Source: Chloroflexota bacterium (GTDB lineage Bacteria; Chloroflexota; Anaerolineae; Anaerolineales; Villigracilaceae). Taken from it: a stretch of DNA of 64,000 nt. The notes beneath the pieces were generated by a model, which saw only the letters and a list, made by a program, of their open reading frames with translations, had not been told where the DNA came from and did not search any database. Made by a program: the position numbers and the translations under genes. Shown piece after piece: positions 1 to 9,259 of this stretch (within the stretch, counting starts at the first letter, position 1; each line of letters starts with the position of its first letter). The stretch is from assembly GCA_024434165.1 (NCBI GenBank), contig QMIW01000021.1:1-64000 (forward strand). The letters are read 5' to 3'.

Positions 1-1
1 C

Positions 2-283
2 ATGGAATCAGGGAGTTGCTCCAAAAATACGCCGGCAAGCCGGCTGACTCCAGAGTTATATGGAATCAGGGAGTGCTCCAAAAATACGCCGGCAAGCCGG
101 CTGACTCCAGAGTTATATGGAATCAGGGAGTGCTCCAAAAATACGCCGGCAAGCCGGCTGACTCAGGGTTATATGGAATCAGGGAGTTGCTCCAAAAATA
201 CGCCGGCAAGCCGGCTGACTCCAGAGTTATATGGAATCAGGGGGTTGTTCCAAAAATACGCCGGCAAGCCGGCTGACTCCAGA
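2..283. repeat. Tandem array of five 56-58 bp units
   Basis: Five consecutive units begin at positions 2, 60, 117, 173 and 231. Each carries the palindrome GCCGGC-AA-GCCGGC inside a wider inverted repeat (GGAGT ... GACTCC), so each copy can fold as a hairpin. Units differ by one or two bases or a small indel. The array lies just downstream of the 3' end of pyrD and may continue past the window edge. Open frames read across it are artefacts of the repeat. No gene is seen in 1-299. Confidence 0.9.
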
Positions 284-299
284 ATGATTCGGATTGGTT

Positions 300-1355
300 C
301 TAAAGCGACTTCACGATCTCCTTCACCAACGCAGGTCCGCGATAGATCAAACCGGTATACACCTGCACCAGCGCCGCCCCGGCATCGAGGCGGCGTTTTG
401 CATCGTCGGGATTCATGATCCCGCCTGCGCTCACCACCGGGATTTTCCCGTTCACGCGCTTCACGGTTTGACGAAGAACCGCCTCGCTTCGGACCCGCAG
501 CGGGGCGCCGCTCAACCCGCCTGATTCTCCCCTTGAGCCCGACCTCAATCCCTCGCGCGCAAGGGTCGTGTTGGTGACGATGATGCCGTCCATCATGGCA
601 TGGAGGATGACCTCGATGGCGTCGTCCAATTCGGAGTCCATCAGGTCCGGCGCGAGTTTGACCAGCACCGGCAGCCGCTTCTGCAAACTCTCCTCCTCCA
701 ATTTGCGCTGTGCATGGATTTGGAACAGCAGTCCTTCCAGCGCCGCCCGTCCCTGCAATTGACGCAGTCCGACCGTGTTGGGCGAACTGACGTTGATGGT
801 CAGGTAATCGGCATAGGGCGAGAAGTTCTGCACGAGCGCGAGATAATCCAGCACCGCCTCCTCGTTGGGCGTGGATTTGTTCCTGCCGAGGTTGACTCCC
901 AGAATCGTGCTCCTGCGGGCAAGCCAGCGCACGGCAGGAGAATTTTCCTCGCGCGCCCGATACGCCCGCAGCTGCCTTTCGACGTAGGCTGCGCCTTTGC
1001 CGGGAAACCCCATCCGGTTGATGACCGCCTCATCCTCCGGCAGGCGGAAGACGCGCGGTTTGGGGCTGCCCTCCTGCGCCAGCGGCGTGACCGTGCCAAC
1101 CTCCACGTGACCGAAGCCCAGCGCCGCGAGTCCGCGCACGGCGACGCCGTCCTTGTCGTATCCCGCCGCGAGCCCAACCGGATTTTTGAACGTCAGCCCG
1201 AAGGCTTTCACCGGCTTGGGTCTGGCATAATACAAAAGCGATAACAACCAGCGCGCGGGCGGAACATACCCCGCCAGGCGCAAAGCATTAAGCGTGAGGG
1301 CATGAGCCCGTTCGGGTTCGAGTCGGAAGAGCAGCGGGCGGAGGAGGTTATACAA
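300..1355 (-). CDS. pyrD: Dihydroorotate dehydrogenase, class 2 (quinone)
   Basis: This 351-aa protein oxidises dihydroorotate to orotate, the fourth step of pyrimidine synthesis, passing electrons to quinone at the membrane. The N-terminal helical part (residues 1-45) and overall length fit class 2 enzymes. NVSSPNT at 188-194 holds the catalytic serine typical of this class, where class 1 has Cys. FMN-binding segments VLVKLAPDL and SAGGI are present. The start is TTG, chosen because AAGGAAAGG lies just upstream and the N-terminus matches the family. It overlaps the preceding gene's 3' end by 8 bases, suggesting co-transcription. pyrE, pyrF and pyrC lie elsewhere in the window. Confidence 0.96.
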   Translation of the reverse strand: MYNLLRPLLFRLEPERAHALTLNALRLAGYVPPARWLLSLLYYARPKPVKAFGLTFKNPVGLAAGYDKDGVAVRGLAALGFGHVEVGTVTPLAQEGSPKPRVFRLPEDEAVINRMGFPGKGAAYVERQLRAYRAREENSPAVRWLARRSTILGVNLGRNKSTPNEEAVLDYLALVQNFSPYADYLTINVSSPNTVGLRQLQGRAALEGLLFQIHAQRKLEEESLQKRLPVLVKLAPDLMDSELDDAIEVILHAMMDGIIVTNTTLAREGLRSGSRGESGGLSGAPLRVRSEAVLRQTVKRVNGKIPVVSAGGIMNPDDAKRRLDAGAALVQVYTGLIYRGPALVKEIVKSL

Positions 1356-1824
1356 CAGGCTGCCTTTCCTTTTTTCCCTTCTTCAGCATCGCAACGGTTC
1401 GAGCCGCCCGGCGCTCGCGGGTCTCCGGTTTCTTCGCCTCAGTGATGTACCCGACATACTCCCTTTGGTGAGAATATGGGAGTTTTTCGAAGAACGCCTT
1501 CGCCTCCTTCTCGCCTTTGAACGCTTTCTTCAACTCGTCCGGGATTTCCACCACACGCGGTTCGGCATCCAATTCCACCGTGACCCGGATCTCATCGCCG
1601 AACGACTTCCCGATCTGTTCACGGATGCTTTTCAGGACGATGAGGATGTGCCGTTCGCCGCCCATGCGCGTCAAAATCCCGCGATAAGCCGCGCCTTCGA
1701 TATCCGCCCTGATCCTGGGGCGCTTCGAGCCGAGCGCCTCTTCCACATCGAAGGGAACTTCCACGAACGCCCCGCCCCCGCCCGCGTTCTGGATAACGGC
1801 TTTGAAGGTGTGCTTGTTTTTCAT
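1348..1824 (-). CDS. DUF1905 / YdeI-OmdA family protein
   Basis: The 158-aa product has an N-terminal DUF1905 beta-barrel-like domain (about residues 3-90) and a C-terminal YdeI/OmpD-associated segment (about 95-150) with the usual FxxLPYSHQREYV motif and an Arg/Lys-rich end. Such proteins are annotated bacteriocin-protection or OmpD-associated, but the biochemical role is unknown. It overlaps pyrD, probably by chance of compact packing. No signal peptide is seen, so a cytoplasmic location is likely. Confidence 0.85.
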   Translation of the reverse strand: MKNKHTFKAVIQNAGGGGAFVEVPFDVEEALGSKRPRIRADIEGAAYRGILTRMGGERHILIVLKSIREQIGKSFGDEIRVTVELDAEPRVVEIPDELKKAFKGEKEAKAFFEKLPYSHQREYVGYITEAKKPETRERRAARTVAMLKKGKKERQPVV

Positions 1825-1869
1825 AAGAACCTCGAATCGAATTTTAGCATGCGGGCGGGGCAGACGCTC

Positions 1870-3849
1870 CTACTCGCTCAAATCAACCGGCTCGCCGCCG
1901 TATTCGCCGGTGACGCGCAGGGAGCCGTCGCCGCTGCGGGTGTAGGTGAGCGTGCCGTCCCTATCTCCCGTCACCGTTACATCGAGGGTGAAGGTGTCTT
2001 CGTCGAAGTTTTGGGAACCGCTGCCGGTGAGGACAAAGCCCTCTATGAAGGAGCAGTTGTCGAGTTGGAAGGAAGCGCCGGGCTCCGTCCCCTCGAAGGC
2101 GATGGAACCGCCGAAGGCGCATCCGACAGCGAGGGATTCCACTCCATCCCAATAATAATATTCCGGCAGGTAGTAAATTTCATTATCGAGCGCGTAGAAG
2201 ACCTCCAACAGGTTCGCAGACTCGGAGACACTCAACGGCAGGAGCGGGACGAATTCACTGACCACCGCCCCCTCGCAGGCGGTTTCGCGCCGGGGCGGAA
2301 GTTCGCCATCCACGAGGAAGTTCGTCACGAGGTCGTCAATACACGAAACGCCGCGCCCAAAGATGACATGCGGACCGCCCGCCTGTGTGATGAGGTAGGC
2401 GTTGGGCAGACGGCTGAACACAGTTTGCCCGTTTGAAACCGGCGTGGCGGGGTCGGCTTCGGCGGCAAGGACCAGGGTCGGGATATCCGCCGTCAGCGGA
2501 GCGGGACGCGCGGTATCGGTATTTTCGGAGCGCCAAAATACGCAGGGCAGGTCGCCGTAGAAAATGGAGGAGAAGTGAGGCAGGCTGGCGTCCAGTTCAT
2601 CGCCCGCGCGCAGGTAGGCTTCGGCGCGCTCCTCCGGCGTGCCGCTGAAGTAGGTATAGTCCTGACATTCCACACCGTAATAGACCGCGTCGGAATAGGA
2701 GGGATCGGGAATTGCCGCAAGGGTTTCGGGGTCGAGCGAGAAGGCGTTGTACAAAATGCGCGCCATGGGGACGATGTCTTTACTGCGTGAGTACGCTGCC
2801 AGCGCGCGCAGAAAGATCATGCGGGAATCTTCCGAATACAAATAGGACGCGGCGCTGCTTTCGAGGTCGGAGAAGGTAAACATGCGCTCCTCGAACCGCC
2901 CGCTTGGGCGCGGGAAGTCGAAGGCGATGGGCGCCTGTTTCAGCGTCTGCGCCAGTTGGTCGTATGCGGCAACGGCATCGCCGCCGCCCATGCTTTCGGC
3001 GCAGAGATCGTCGTCGTTGCAGGCTTGCAGGGTTGCGGCAAGCACGTCGCTGAACGCCTGCGCCTGCACGGCAAGGAACTCCGTGCCTGAAAGCGTGAGG
3101 TCCACCGTGCCGTCGAGGATCAAACCGGCGAGCCGGTCGGGATGCGCGGCGGCGTAGGTCTGCGCGTATTGCGTGCCGTAACTTTCGCCGTACAGCCAGA
3201 TTTTTTCATCGCCGAACAAAACGCGCAGGGCTTCGAGGTCCTCCACCGCCTGCGCCGTGCCGAGATACGGGAGCATTTCGGGGTTCCCCATCTCCGCCGC
3301 ACAATCGGATGCAAAACGGCGCGCGGCATCCACAGCGGCGCGCTCGCCTTCGGGCGTGGCAGCGTCTATTTCGGTGAGGTAAAACTCAGCCGCCGCCTCG
3401 GCGCACTGCAGGTTTCCAGACATCCCCACGCCGCGCTGGTCGAAGAACACGATATCGAAATGCTCGGGAATCGCGGGGTCGAAGGATGCGGTGTACGCAT
3501 CCGCGCTGGCGAGTCCCGCCGAGCCGGGTCCGCCTGTGGCGGTAACGAACATGCCCTTGCGTTCGCCCGAAGCGGGGAGGACGGCAAAGACGACGTCCAT
3601 CGTGCGGGAATCATTGGAATCGAAATGATTCAGCGGCACGGTGATGGTGACGCAGGTAAAGTCGCTCTCCGGGCAGGGAGCCCCGCCGAGTCTTTCCAGA
3701 CGGGTAACTGTATCCTCGACCCCAGCCTCCGTTTCGCCGACGGTTGGTTCGACCGCGTCTGTGGGCGCTTCTGGAGTGGTTAGGGTCACTGCCGCGCACG
3801 CCTGCAGGATGAACGAAAGAATCGCAATGCCGGTAAAGATCTTTTTCAT
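1870..3849 (-). CDS. Secreted alpha/beta-hydrolase lipoprotein, TAP-like
   Basis: This 659-aa protein begins with a lipoprotein signal (lipobox LQAC, Cys18), so it is probably anchored outside the cytoplasmic membrane. The fold is an alpha/beta hydrolase of the tripeptidyl/prolyl aminopeptidase type: oxyanion motif GGPG at 106-109, DQRG at 137-140, nucleophile elbow GESYG with Ser223, then the C-terminal TAP-like segment with the acid (EADPATP) and histidine (GPHVIF) regions. About 120 residues beyond the hydrolase domain form an unrecognised extension. It likely trims N-terminal residues from extracellular peptides; the substrate is inferred from family only. GGAGAG precedes the ATG. Confidence 0.88.
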   Translation of the reverse strand: MKKIFTGIAILSFILQACAAVTLTTPEAPTDAVEPTVGETEAGVEDTVTRLERLGGAPCPESDFTCVTITVPLNHFDSNDSRTMDVVFAVLPASGERKGMFVTATGGPGSAGLASADAYTASFDPAIPEHFDIVFFDQRGVGMSGNLQCAEAAAEFYLTEIDAATPEGERAAVDAARRFASDCAAEMGNPEMLPYLGTAQAVEDLEALRVLFGDEKIWLYGESYGTQYAQTYAAAHPDRLAGLILDGTVDLTLSGTEFLAVQAQAFSDVLAATLQACNDDDLCAESMGGGDAVAAYDQLAQTLKQAPIAFDFPRPSGRFEERMFTFSDLESSAASYLYSEDSRMIFLRALAAYSRSKDIVPMARILYNAFSLDPETLAAIPDPSYSDAVYYGVECQDYTYFSGTPEERAEAYLRAGDELDASLPHFSSIFYGDLPCVFWRSENTDTARPAPLTADIPTLVLAAEADPATPVSNGQTVFSRLPNAYLITQAGGPHVIFGRGVSCIDDLVTNFLVDGELPPRRETACEGAVVSEFVPLLPLSVSESANLLEVFYALDNEIYYLPEYYYWDGVESLAVGCAFGGSIAFEGTEPGASFQLDNCSFIEGFVLTGSGSQNFDEDTFTLDVTVTGDRDGTLTYTRSGDGSLRVTGEYGGEPVDLSE

Positions 3850-3891
3850 TTTCTCTCCATGGATAACTTGCTGCCAGTTTATGAGGACGGC

Positions 3892-4938
3892 TCACGCAGG
3901 AAACACCGCCTCGAGCGCGCGCGGAAGTTCATCCCGCCAGAAGGTGTAGTTGTGACCCGCCGGCGCCTCGCGGAAGATAACATTGTATCCGTTATTTTGA
4001 AGCAGCGGCTGGATGCGGCGGTTGTCTTCCAGCAGCCAGTCGAAGTGACCGATGTCCATCCAGATTTTGATTTCACGCGATATCTTCGCGCGAATCAAAT
4101 CCACCGCCACGAAATCCCGCCCTTCCAACCCGAACACGGACGATTGAGCAATCACCTTGCCGAATACTTCCGGCATCCGCAAGCCCGTGTACACGGACAT
4201 CAATCCGCTGAAGGATGCGCCCAGCACGCCATACGCGCCGCGCCTGGTTTTGATGTCAATCAGGTTCAATTTTTTCGCCGCAAACGGCAGGATGGAATGT
4301 TCCAGCGTCATCAGTGTCGCATCGGAACAGGCATATTCCACAGCGCGGCGGTCGCCGCCGTTTTGCAGGAATGCCATTGCAATCGGCTGGATGCGCTTCT
4401 CGTGGATGAGGTTATCCACGATGATGTTGAGGCTGGCGCGCTTGAGATAATCCGTGCCGTCGTAGACGAGCAGGAGCGGAACCGGTTGTTTGACCGGCGG
4501 TTGGTAGAGATGCAATTCACGTTTGCCGTTATCCTGAAGCAGCCACGCATCCACGAGGTGACGTGTCACCCGTCCGCTGGGGATGCCTTTACGCTTGACC
4601 GCATACGGGGTCGGCGACGCCCCGGGCATGTAGAAAAAGTGATTGTATGCATTCACGCCGTTGAAGACCGACTGTTTGCTCAACGGGTCTTTGAGGCGCT
4701 TCTTCGTGCGCGGGTCGAGGAAGGCGTATTCGAGATAGGCGGCGGAATCCAGTTCGAGGGTGAAGGTCCACAGGTCGGGGGCAGCGCGCTTCATTTTTTG
4801 CGGGTTGTTCTCCCACTGGTGGATATCGTCAATGAAATACGGCGCGGATTTCCCCTTCCATACGAAGGTGACGCGGTTGCCTTCGATGACGGGATTTCCG
4901 TTTGTGCGGGCGATTTGGAGGAGGGGATGGGTGGGCAT
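3892..4938 (-). CDS. Esterase of the enterochelin-esterase (Fes/EsteraseD) family
   Basis: The 348-aa product has an N-terminal carbohydrate-binding-like beta domain (about residues 15-105) and a C-terminal esterase domain. The nucleophile elbow reads GASFSG at 240-245 (Ser242; family form G-x-S-F-G-G), and the catalytic histidine sits in AGHNYTFW near the end. No signal peptide is visible, so it is probably cytoplasmic. Fes-like proteins hydrolyse siderophore or other esters; no iron genes are nearby, so the substrate is unknown. It sits directly upstream of the TAP-like lipoprotein on the same strand, with a 42-bp gap. Confidence 0.85.
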   Translation of the reverse strand: MPTHPLLQIARTNGNPVIEGNRVTFVWKGKSAPYFIDDIHQWENNPQKMKRAAPDLWTFTLELDSAAYLEYAFLDPRTKKRLKDPLSKQSVFNGVNAYNHFFYMPGASPTPYAVKRKGIPSGRVTRHLVDAWLLQDNGKRELHLYQPPVKQPVPLLLVYDGTDYLKRASLNIIVDNLIHEKRIQPIAMAFLQNGGDRRAVEYACSDATLMTLEHSILPFAAKKLNLIDIKTRRGAYGVLGASFSGLMSVYTGLRMPEVFGKVIAQSSVFGLEGRDFVAVDLIRAKISREIKIWMDIGHFDWLLEDNRRIQPLLQNNGYNVIFREAPAGHNYTFWRDELPRALEAVFPA

Positions 4939-5030
4939 GCCCCCATTTTACGACTCTCCGCGCATTGCTGGCAGTGAAAACAAGCCGCGCCAATTTCCGA
5001 AACTTCGAGACCCGCCCGGTTTGTGAACGG

Positions 5031-8000
5031 CTACTGAAACGTAATCTCTTCCACGCGCCAGGTCTCTTCACCCATGAGCTTCTTCAGGCGTTCGAGCAGT
5101 TCGGGGCAGATGCGCGTGGTGTCGTTGGGGAAGTCAATCAGGTGTCCCTTGCCGTTCTCGAAGATCTGAAAGCTGAACTTGTCGCGTCCGTGATACGAGA
5201 TGAGCGTGCCATAAAGGGTCTTGATGCGGCGCTTGTCGCGTTCCTTGTCGCCGGTGGGACGCAGGATGATGGTGATCTGCCTGGGCGGGTGATCCTTGTC
5301 CTTGTTCTCCCGGGCAAGCGGAACATACAGCGACGGAATGACCGCTTCATCCCGATCTTCGAGTGGGTTCACCACCCCAGCCTGAGTCAACGCCTCGACG
5401 GCGCGAGCCACCAGCGGGGGAGTCACCGGTTCATCTTTCTTGAACTTCGGCGCAGGTTTCGCGGCGATGGCGGCATCTTCGAACGAGGGCTGCCACTCGG
5501 TCTCCCAGCCTTCGGGGAAGTTTTCGGGCGGCGGGGGCATGTCGTCACCCCTCTCTGTCTCCTCAAATTCCCCTGAAATTTGGGGGGATGCAAGGGGGGT
5601 ATAAGATGGCACGGGTTCAGCCGTTTGGTAGGTCACGCTTGCTGCGTGACTTTCTTGCTTGGGGGTGTCTGTCACGCTCAAAGCGTGACCTACGGGATTC
5701 GCTTTCGGCGTGGGATTCTGTCTGGGTATTGCGGCAGGCTTCGGCTGAGTCTGAGGCGACTCCGGGCGGCGGGGGGATTGAGATTCGCTGCGAGCGAGGA
5801 GCGGCTTGGGTGCCGCATCCGCTTTGAGCGTTGAATCCTCCGCCGCTGTCGTCACTTTGATTTCGGTTCTGACCGTATCCACCAAAATCTTGGGCGGGGT
5901 CGAGCCCTGGTCCACTTTGCCTTCGACGATGATGATCTGCCCGACGATCATTTTGTCTTTGGATTGCTCCCAGGTCCTGGGGAAGAGCACGAGTTCGACC
6001 GTGCCCTGGATGTCTTCGATCTGGACGAAGCCCATGGGCTTGCCCGTTTTGGTGGTGTAGGGGCGCACGCCGGTGATGAGACCCGCGACGCGGACTTTTT
6101 CTTCGTGACCGGCTTCGGCAAGTTGACCCGTGAAGTAACTGACGATCTGCGCGAGTGTGGCTTGGTATTCGTTGAGCGGATGGTCGGAGATGTAGAGACC
6201 GATGAGTTCGCGCTCCCAGTTGAGCGTTTCGCGTTTGTCCACGTCTTTGACTTCGGGCAGGTGGATTTCTTCGACCACACCGGTGGTCGTGCCGAAGAGG
6301 CTCATTTGCCCGACATCGGCGGCGCGGAAGTGGTTGCTGGAGATGGCGACGATGCGGTCGAGCGCGGCGAGGAGCGAAGCGCGGTTGCCAAACGAATCGA
6401 GGGCGCCAACCTTGATGAGACATTCGAGCGAGCGCTTGCCGACGGAACGCAGGTCTACGCGGCGGGCGAAATCGTTGAGGTCGGTGAATTTGCCGTTGGC
6501 GAGGCGTTCGTCAATGATGGGCTGGACGGCGTTCTGACCGACGTTCTTGATGGCGCCCAAACCGAAGCGGATGTGGGGCTTGCCGTCAATATCTTCGATG
6601 CTGAAGTCCCATTCGGAGGCGTTGATGTCTGGCTGCAATACGGGTACGCCCATGCTGCGGGCATCGGCAACATAGAAGGCGACCTTTTCGGTCTGCCCAG
6701 CCGAAGCGGACATGAGCGCGGTCATATATTCGGCGGGGTAGTGGGCTTTGAGGTAGGCGGTCTGGACGGCGATCACACCGTAATCGGCGGCGTGAGATTT
6801 GTTGAAGCCATACCTTGCGAATTCTTCCCAATCGGCGTAGATGGCTTCGGCGGTTTCCTGCGTCATGCCTTTTTCCACCGCGCCTTTGACGAACTTGTTG
6901 CGGTGCTTTTCGATGTCTTCTTTTTTCTTCTTCGAGATCGCCTTGCGCAGTTCATCCGACTCGGAGGGCGTGTACCCGGCGAGTTCCACCGCGGCGCGCA
7001 TCAGTTGTTCCTGGTAGACGGGAATGCCGAAGGTGTCTTTGAAGATCGGCTCCATGGCGGGGTGGAGATAGGAGACCTCCGCTTCGCCGTGCATGCGTGC
7101 GATGTAATCGGGGATGAATTGCATGGGTCCCGGGCGGTACAGCGCGACCATCGCAATGATGTTATCGAGGTTCTTCGGCTTCATCTGGACGAGCCAGCGC
7201 GTCATGCCGCCGCCTTCCACCTGGAATACGCCGGCGGTTTGCCCTGCGCCCATCAACTCGAATGATTTCGGGTCATCAATGGGGATATTGGTTAAATCAA
7301 ATTTGATTCCATGCCGTTTGTAGATCAGGTCACAGGCACGCGCCATCACGGTCAGCGTGATGAGACCGAGGAAGTCCACCTTCAACATGCCGAGCGAGTC
7401 AAGAATGCCCATTTCGAACTGGGTCACCGACTTGATGGGCGTTTCCTCCGAGCCGGAGGTCGGGCGGTGAAGCGGCAGGTATTCGATGATGGGCTTGTCT
7501 GAGATGACCACACCCGCCGCGTGCGTGCCTGCGTTGCGCACCGTCCCCTCCATTTTGGCGGCAAGGTCAATCACTTCGCGCATCTGCGGGTTTTTGTTGT
7601 AGATTTCCTTGAACTCGGGCACCGCCATCGCGTCTTCCATGGTGGTGTTGCGCCCCGAAACGAACGGGACCAGTTTGGTGACCCGATCCACTTCGGAGAG
7701 GGGCACTTCCATCACGCGCGCCACATCGCGGATGGCGGCTTTCGCCCCCATGGTGCCAAAGGTGATGATCTGCGCGACCTTGTCCGAGCCGTATTTGCGC
7801 GCGCAGTATTCGAGCATTTCGTGGCGGCGGTCGTCGCGGAAATCGAGGTCAATATCGGGCATGGAGATGCGCCCGGGATTGAGGAAGCGCTCGAAGATGA
7901 GCGAATGTTCGAGCGGGTCCACCATCGTGATTTCGAGCGTGTACGCGATGATCGAACCAGCCGCCGAGCCGCGGGCGTTGTACCAGATTCCGTTGTCGCG

Positions 8001-9044
8001 GGCGAAGCGGCACAAATCCCACACGATGAGGAAGTAGGCGTCGAATCCCATTTCGTGGACGACTTTAAGTTCGTAATCGAGTCTTTCGCGGACCTTGGGG
8101 CTGGCTGCGTCGTCCCCGTAGCGTTTCCCCGCTCCAGCCTCGCACAGCGAGCGCAGGTAACTTTCCGCGGTGTAGCCTTCCGGGACCGGGAATTCGGGCA
8201 GGTGATAGCCCTTGAAGCCGAGGTCCACATTGCAGCGTTCGGCGATCAGCAGCGTGTTCGACAGCGCCTCAGGCACTTCGGCAAAGAGGCGGCTCATCTC
8301 CGCGGGCGAACGCAGGAAGTAGGAGTCATCGGTCATGCGCATGCGTTCGGGGTCGTTGAACGTGGAGTTGGTTTGAATCGCAAGCAGGATGTCCTGCAAG
8401 CGCGCGTCTTCCTGATTGATGTAATGCACGTCGTTGGTGGCGATGTAACGGGACGAATACCGCGCGCCCAGTTCCAGCAGTTTTTTGTTCAGGTCGGTGA
8501 TCTCTTTGATGTTGTGGTGCTGGAGTTCGACGAAGAAACGGTCGGGACCGAAAACATCGTAATACCAGTTCCAGCGGCGGACGGCTTTTTCGGGGTTTTC
8601 TTCGAGCAGGGCGCGCGGAATCTCCGCCGACATACAGCCCGAAGTACAGATCAGCCCTTCGGAGTGAGCCGCCAAAAACTCGTGGTCAATGCGGGGGTAA
8701 TAATAGAAGCCCTCCATCTGGGCAGCGGACGCGATTTTCAGGAGGTTTTTGTATCCCGTTTCATTTTCCGCCAGCAGGAGCAGGTGCGAAGAGGTGCGGT
8801 CGAGTTTGGAGTCCCTGTCCTTCATGCCGCGCGCTGCCATGTAGGCTTCCAAGCCGATGATGGGCTTGACGCCAGCCTCCTTTGCGGCTTTGTAGAAATC
8901 AATCACGCCGAACATCGTGCCGTGGTCGGTGATGGCGACGGCGGGCATGTCCATTTCCTTGACGCGCCTGACCAGCTTTCTGATGTTCGAGAAGCCGTCG
9001 AGCAGGGAATATTCAGTGTGGACGTGGAGGTGGGCGAAGGACAT
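5031..9044 (-). CDS. dnaE: DNA polymerase III alpha subunit
   Basis: The 1337-aa replicative polymerase has an N-terminal PHP domain (HLHVHTEYS at 5-13 and further His/Asp residues), the C-family palm with the catalytic PDIDLDF motif, fingers with the helix-hairpin-helix region, and an OB-fold (VRVAGLITGVRPYTTKTGK). After the OB-fold comes a long low-complexity Pro/Ser/Gln linker (about residues 1060-1220) and a conserved-looking C-terminal domain of about 110 residues. The linker contains an in-frame repeat insertion (separate entry). A TATAAT-like -10 on this strand lies at 9141-9146. No clear Shine-Dalgarno precedes the ATG. Confidence 0.98.
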   Translation of the reverse strand: MSFAHLHVHTEYSLLDGFSNIRKLVRRVKEMDMPAVAITDHGTMFGVIDFYKAAKEAGVKPIIGLEAYMAARGMKDRDSKLDRTSSHLLLLAENETGYKNLLKIASAAQMEGFYYYPRIDHEFLAAHSEGLICTSGCMSAEIPRALLEENPEKAVRRWNWYYDVFGPDRFFVELQHHNIKEITDLNKKLLELGARYSSRYIATNDVHYINQEDARLQDILLAIQTNSTFNDPERMRMTDDSYFLRSPAEMSRLFAEVPEALSNTLLIAERCNVDLGFKGYHLPEFPVPEGYTAESYLRSLCEAGAGKRYGDDAASPKVRERLDYELKVVHEMGFDAYFLIVWDLCRFARDNGIWYNARGSAAGSIIAYTLEITMVDPLEHSLIFERFLNPGRISMPDIDLDFRDDRRHEMLEYCARKYGSDKVAQIITFGTMGAKAAIRDVARVMEVPLSEVDRVTKLVPFVSGRNTTMEDAMAVPEFKEIYNKNPQMREVIDLAAKMEGTVRNAGTHAAGVVISDKPIIEYLPLHRPTSGSEETPIKSVTQFEMGILDSLGMLKVDFLGLITLTVMARACDLIYKRHGIKFDLTNIPIDDPKSFELMGAGQTAGVFQVEGGGMTRWLVQMKPKNLDNIIAMVALYRPGPMQFIPDYIARMHGEAEVSYLHPAMEPIFKDTFGIPVYQEQLMRAAVELAGYTPSESDELRKAISKKKKEDIEKHRNKFVKGAVEKGMTQETAEAIYADWEEFARYGFNKSHAADYGVIAVQTAYLKAHYPAEYMTALMSASAGQTEKVAFYVADARSMGVPVLQPDINASEWDFSIEDIDGKPHIRFGLGAIKNVGQNAVQPIIDERLANGKFTDLNDFARRVDLRSVGKRSLECLIKVGALDSFGNRASLLAALDRIVAISSNHFRAADVGQMSLFGTTTGVVEEIHLPEVKDVDKRETLNWERELIGLYISDHPLNEYQATLAQIVSYFTGQLAEAGHEEKVRVAGLITGVRPYTTKTGKPMGFVQIEDIQGTVELVLFPRTWEQSKDKMIVGQIIIVEGKVDQGSTPPKILVDTVRTEIKVTTAAEDSTLKADAAPKPLLARSESQSPRRPESPQTQPKPAAIPRQNPTPKANPVGHALSVTDTPKQESHAASVTYQTAEPVPSYTPLASPQISGEFEETERGDDMPPPPENFPEGWETEWQPSFEDAAIAAKPAPKFKKDEPVTPPLVARAVEALTQAGVVNPLEDRDEAVIPSLYVPLARENKDKDHPPRQITIILRPTGDKERDKRRIKTLYGTLISYHGRDKFSFQIFENGKGHLIDFPNDTTRICPELLERLKKLMGEETWRVEEITFQ
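5628..5693. repeat. Palindromic repeat inside dnaE
   Basis: Outer arms GTAGGTCACGC (5628-5638) and GCGTGACCTAC (5683-5693) enclose two smaller hairpins built on GTCACGC/GCGTGAC. The same palindrome stands alone at 39962-39988 between dnaN and the next gene. Here it is read in frame as part of the DnaE linker, giving residues around GHALSVT and HAASVTY. Confidence 0.88.
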
Positions 9045-9080
9045 GGTCTGTTTGTCGAGTAGTTAGTTGGTCGCCTGGTC

Positions 9081-9146
9081 ACATAGTCTACTGGTTTGAC
9101 TAAACGACTATCAGACTATGTAACTACAAGACTAAACGGCATTATA
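9081..9146. promoter_or_regulatory. dnaE upstream region: inverted repeat and -10-like box
   Basis: The region between dnaE and the GT-C gene (9045-9259) has an inverted repeat ACATAGTCT (9081-9089) / AGACTATGT (9113-9121), a direct repeat ACTAAACG (9099-9106, 9131-9138) and, reading toward dnaE, TATAAT (9141-9146 on the minus strand). No convincing -35 is seen. The repeats look like intergenic filler of the kind seen at 31646-31715. No gene is seen here. Confidence 0.45.
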
Positions 9147-9259
9147 GCACGCATGTTCAGGTTATTCCCCTACGGGCGGCTTAAAGTTTTGCAGCAAAAA
9201 AACGGGCTTGATGTGTAACGCCGGGATGCCGCCGCCCAACTCCCGAAGTGTGAATGCAG

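Noticed and set aside
2-283. CRISPR array
   Set aside because: Units are contiguous with no unique spacers, and no cas gene is present.
2-418. 138-aa repetitive ORF at the left edge
   Set aside because: It is a translation of the tandem DNA repeat.
1465-2436. Long plus-strand ORF opposite the YdeI-like and TAP-like genes
   Set aside because: It mirrors the codon structure of the minus-strand genes, has no ribosome binding site and no recognisable domain.
7521-9062. 513-aa plus-strand ORF opposite dnaE
   Set aside because: Antisense shadow of dnaE in a GC-rich region; the composition is unlike a protein.
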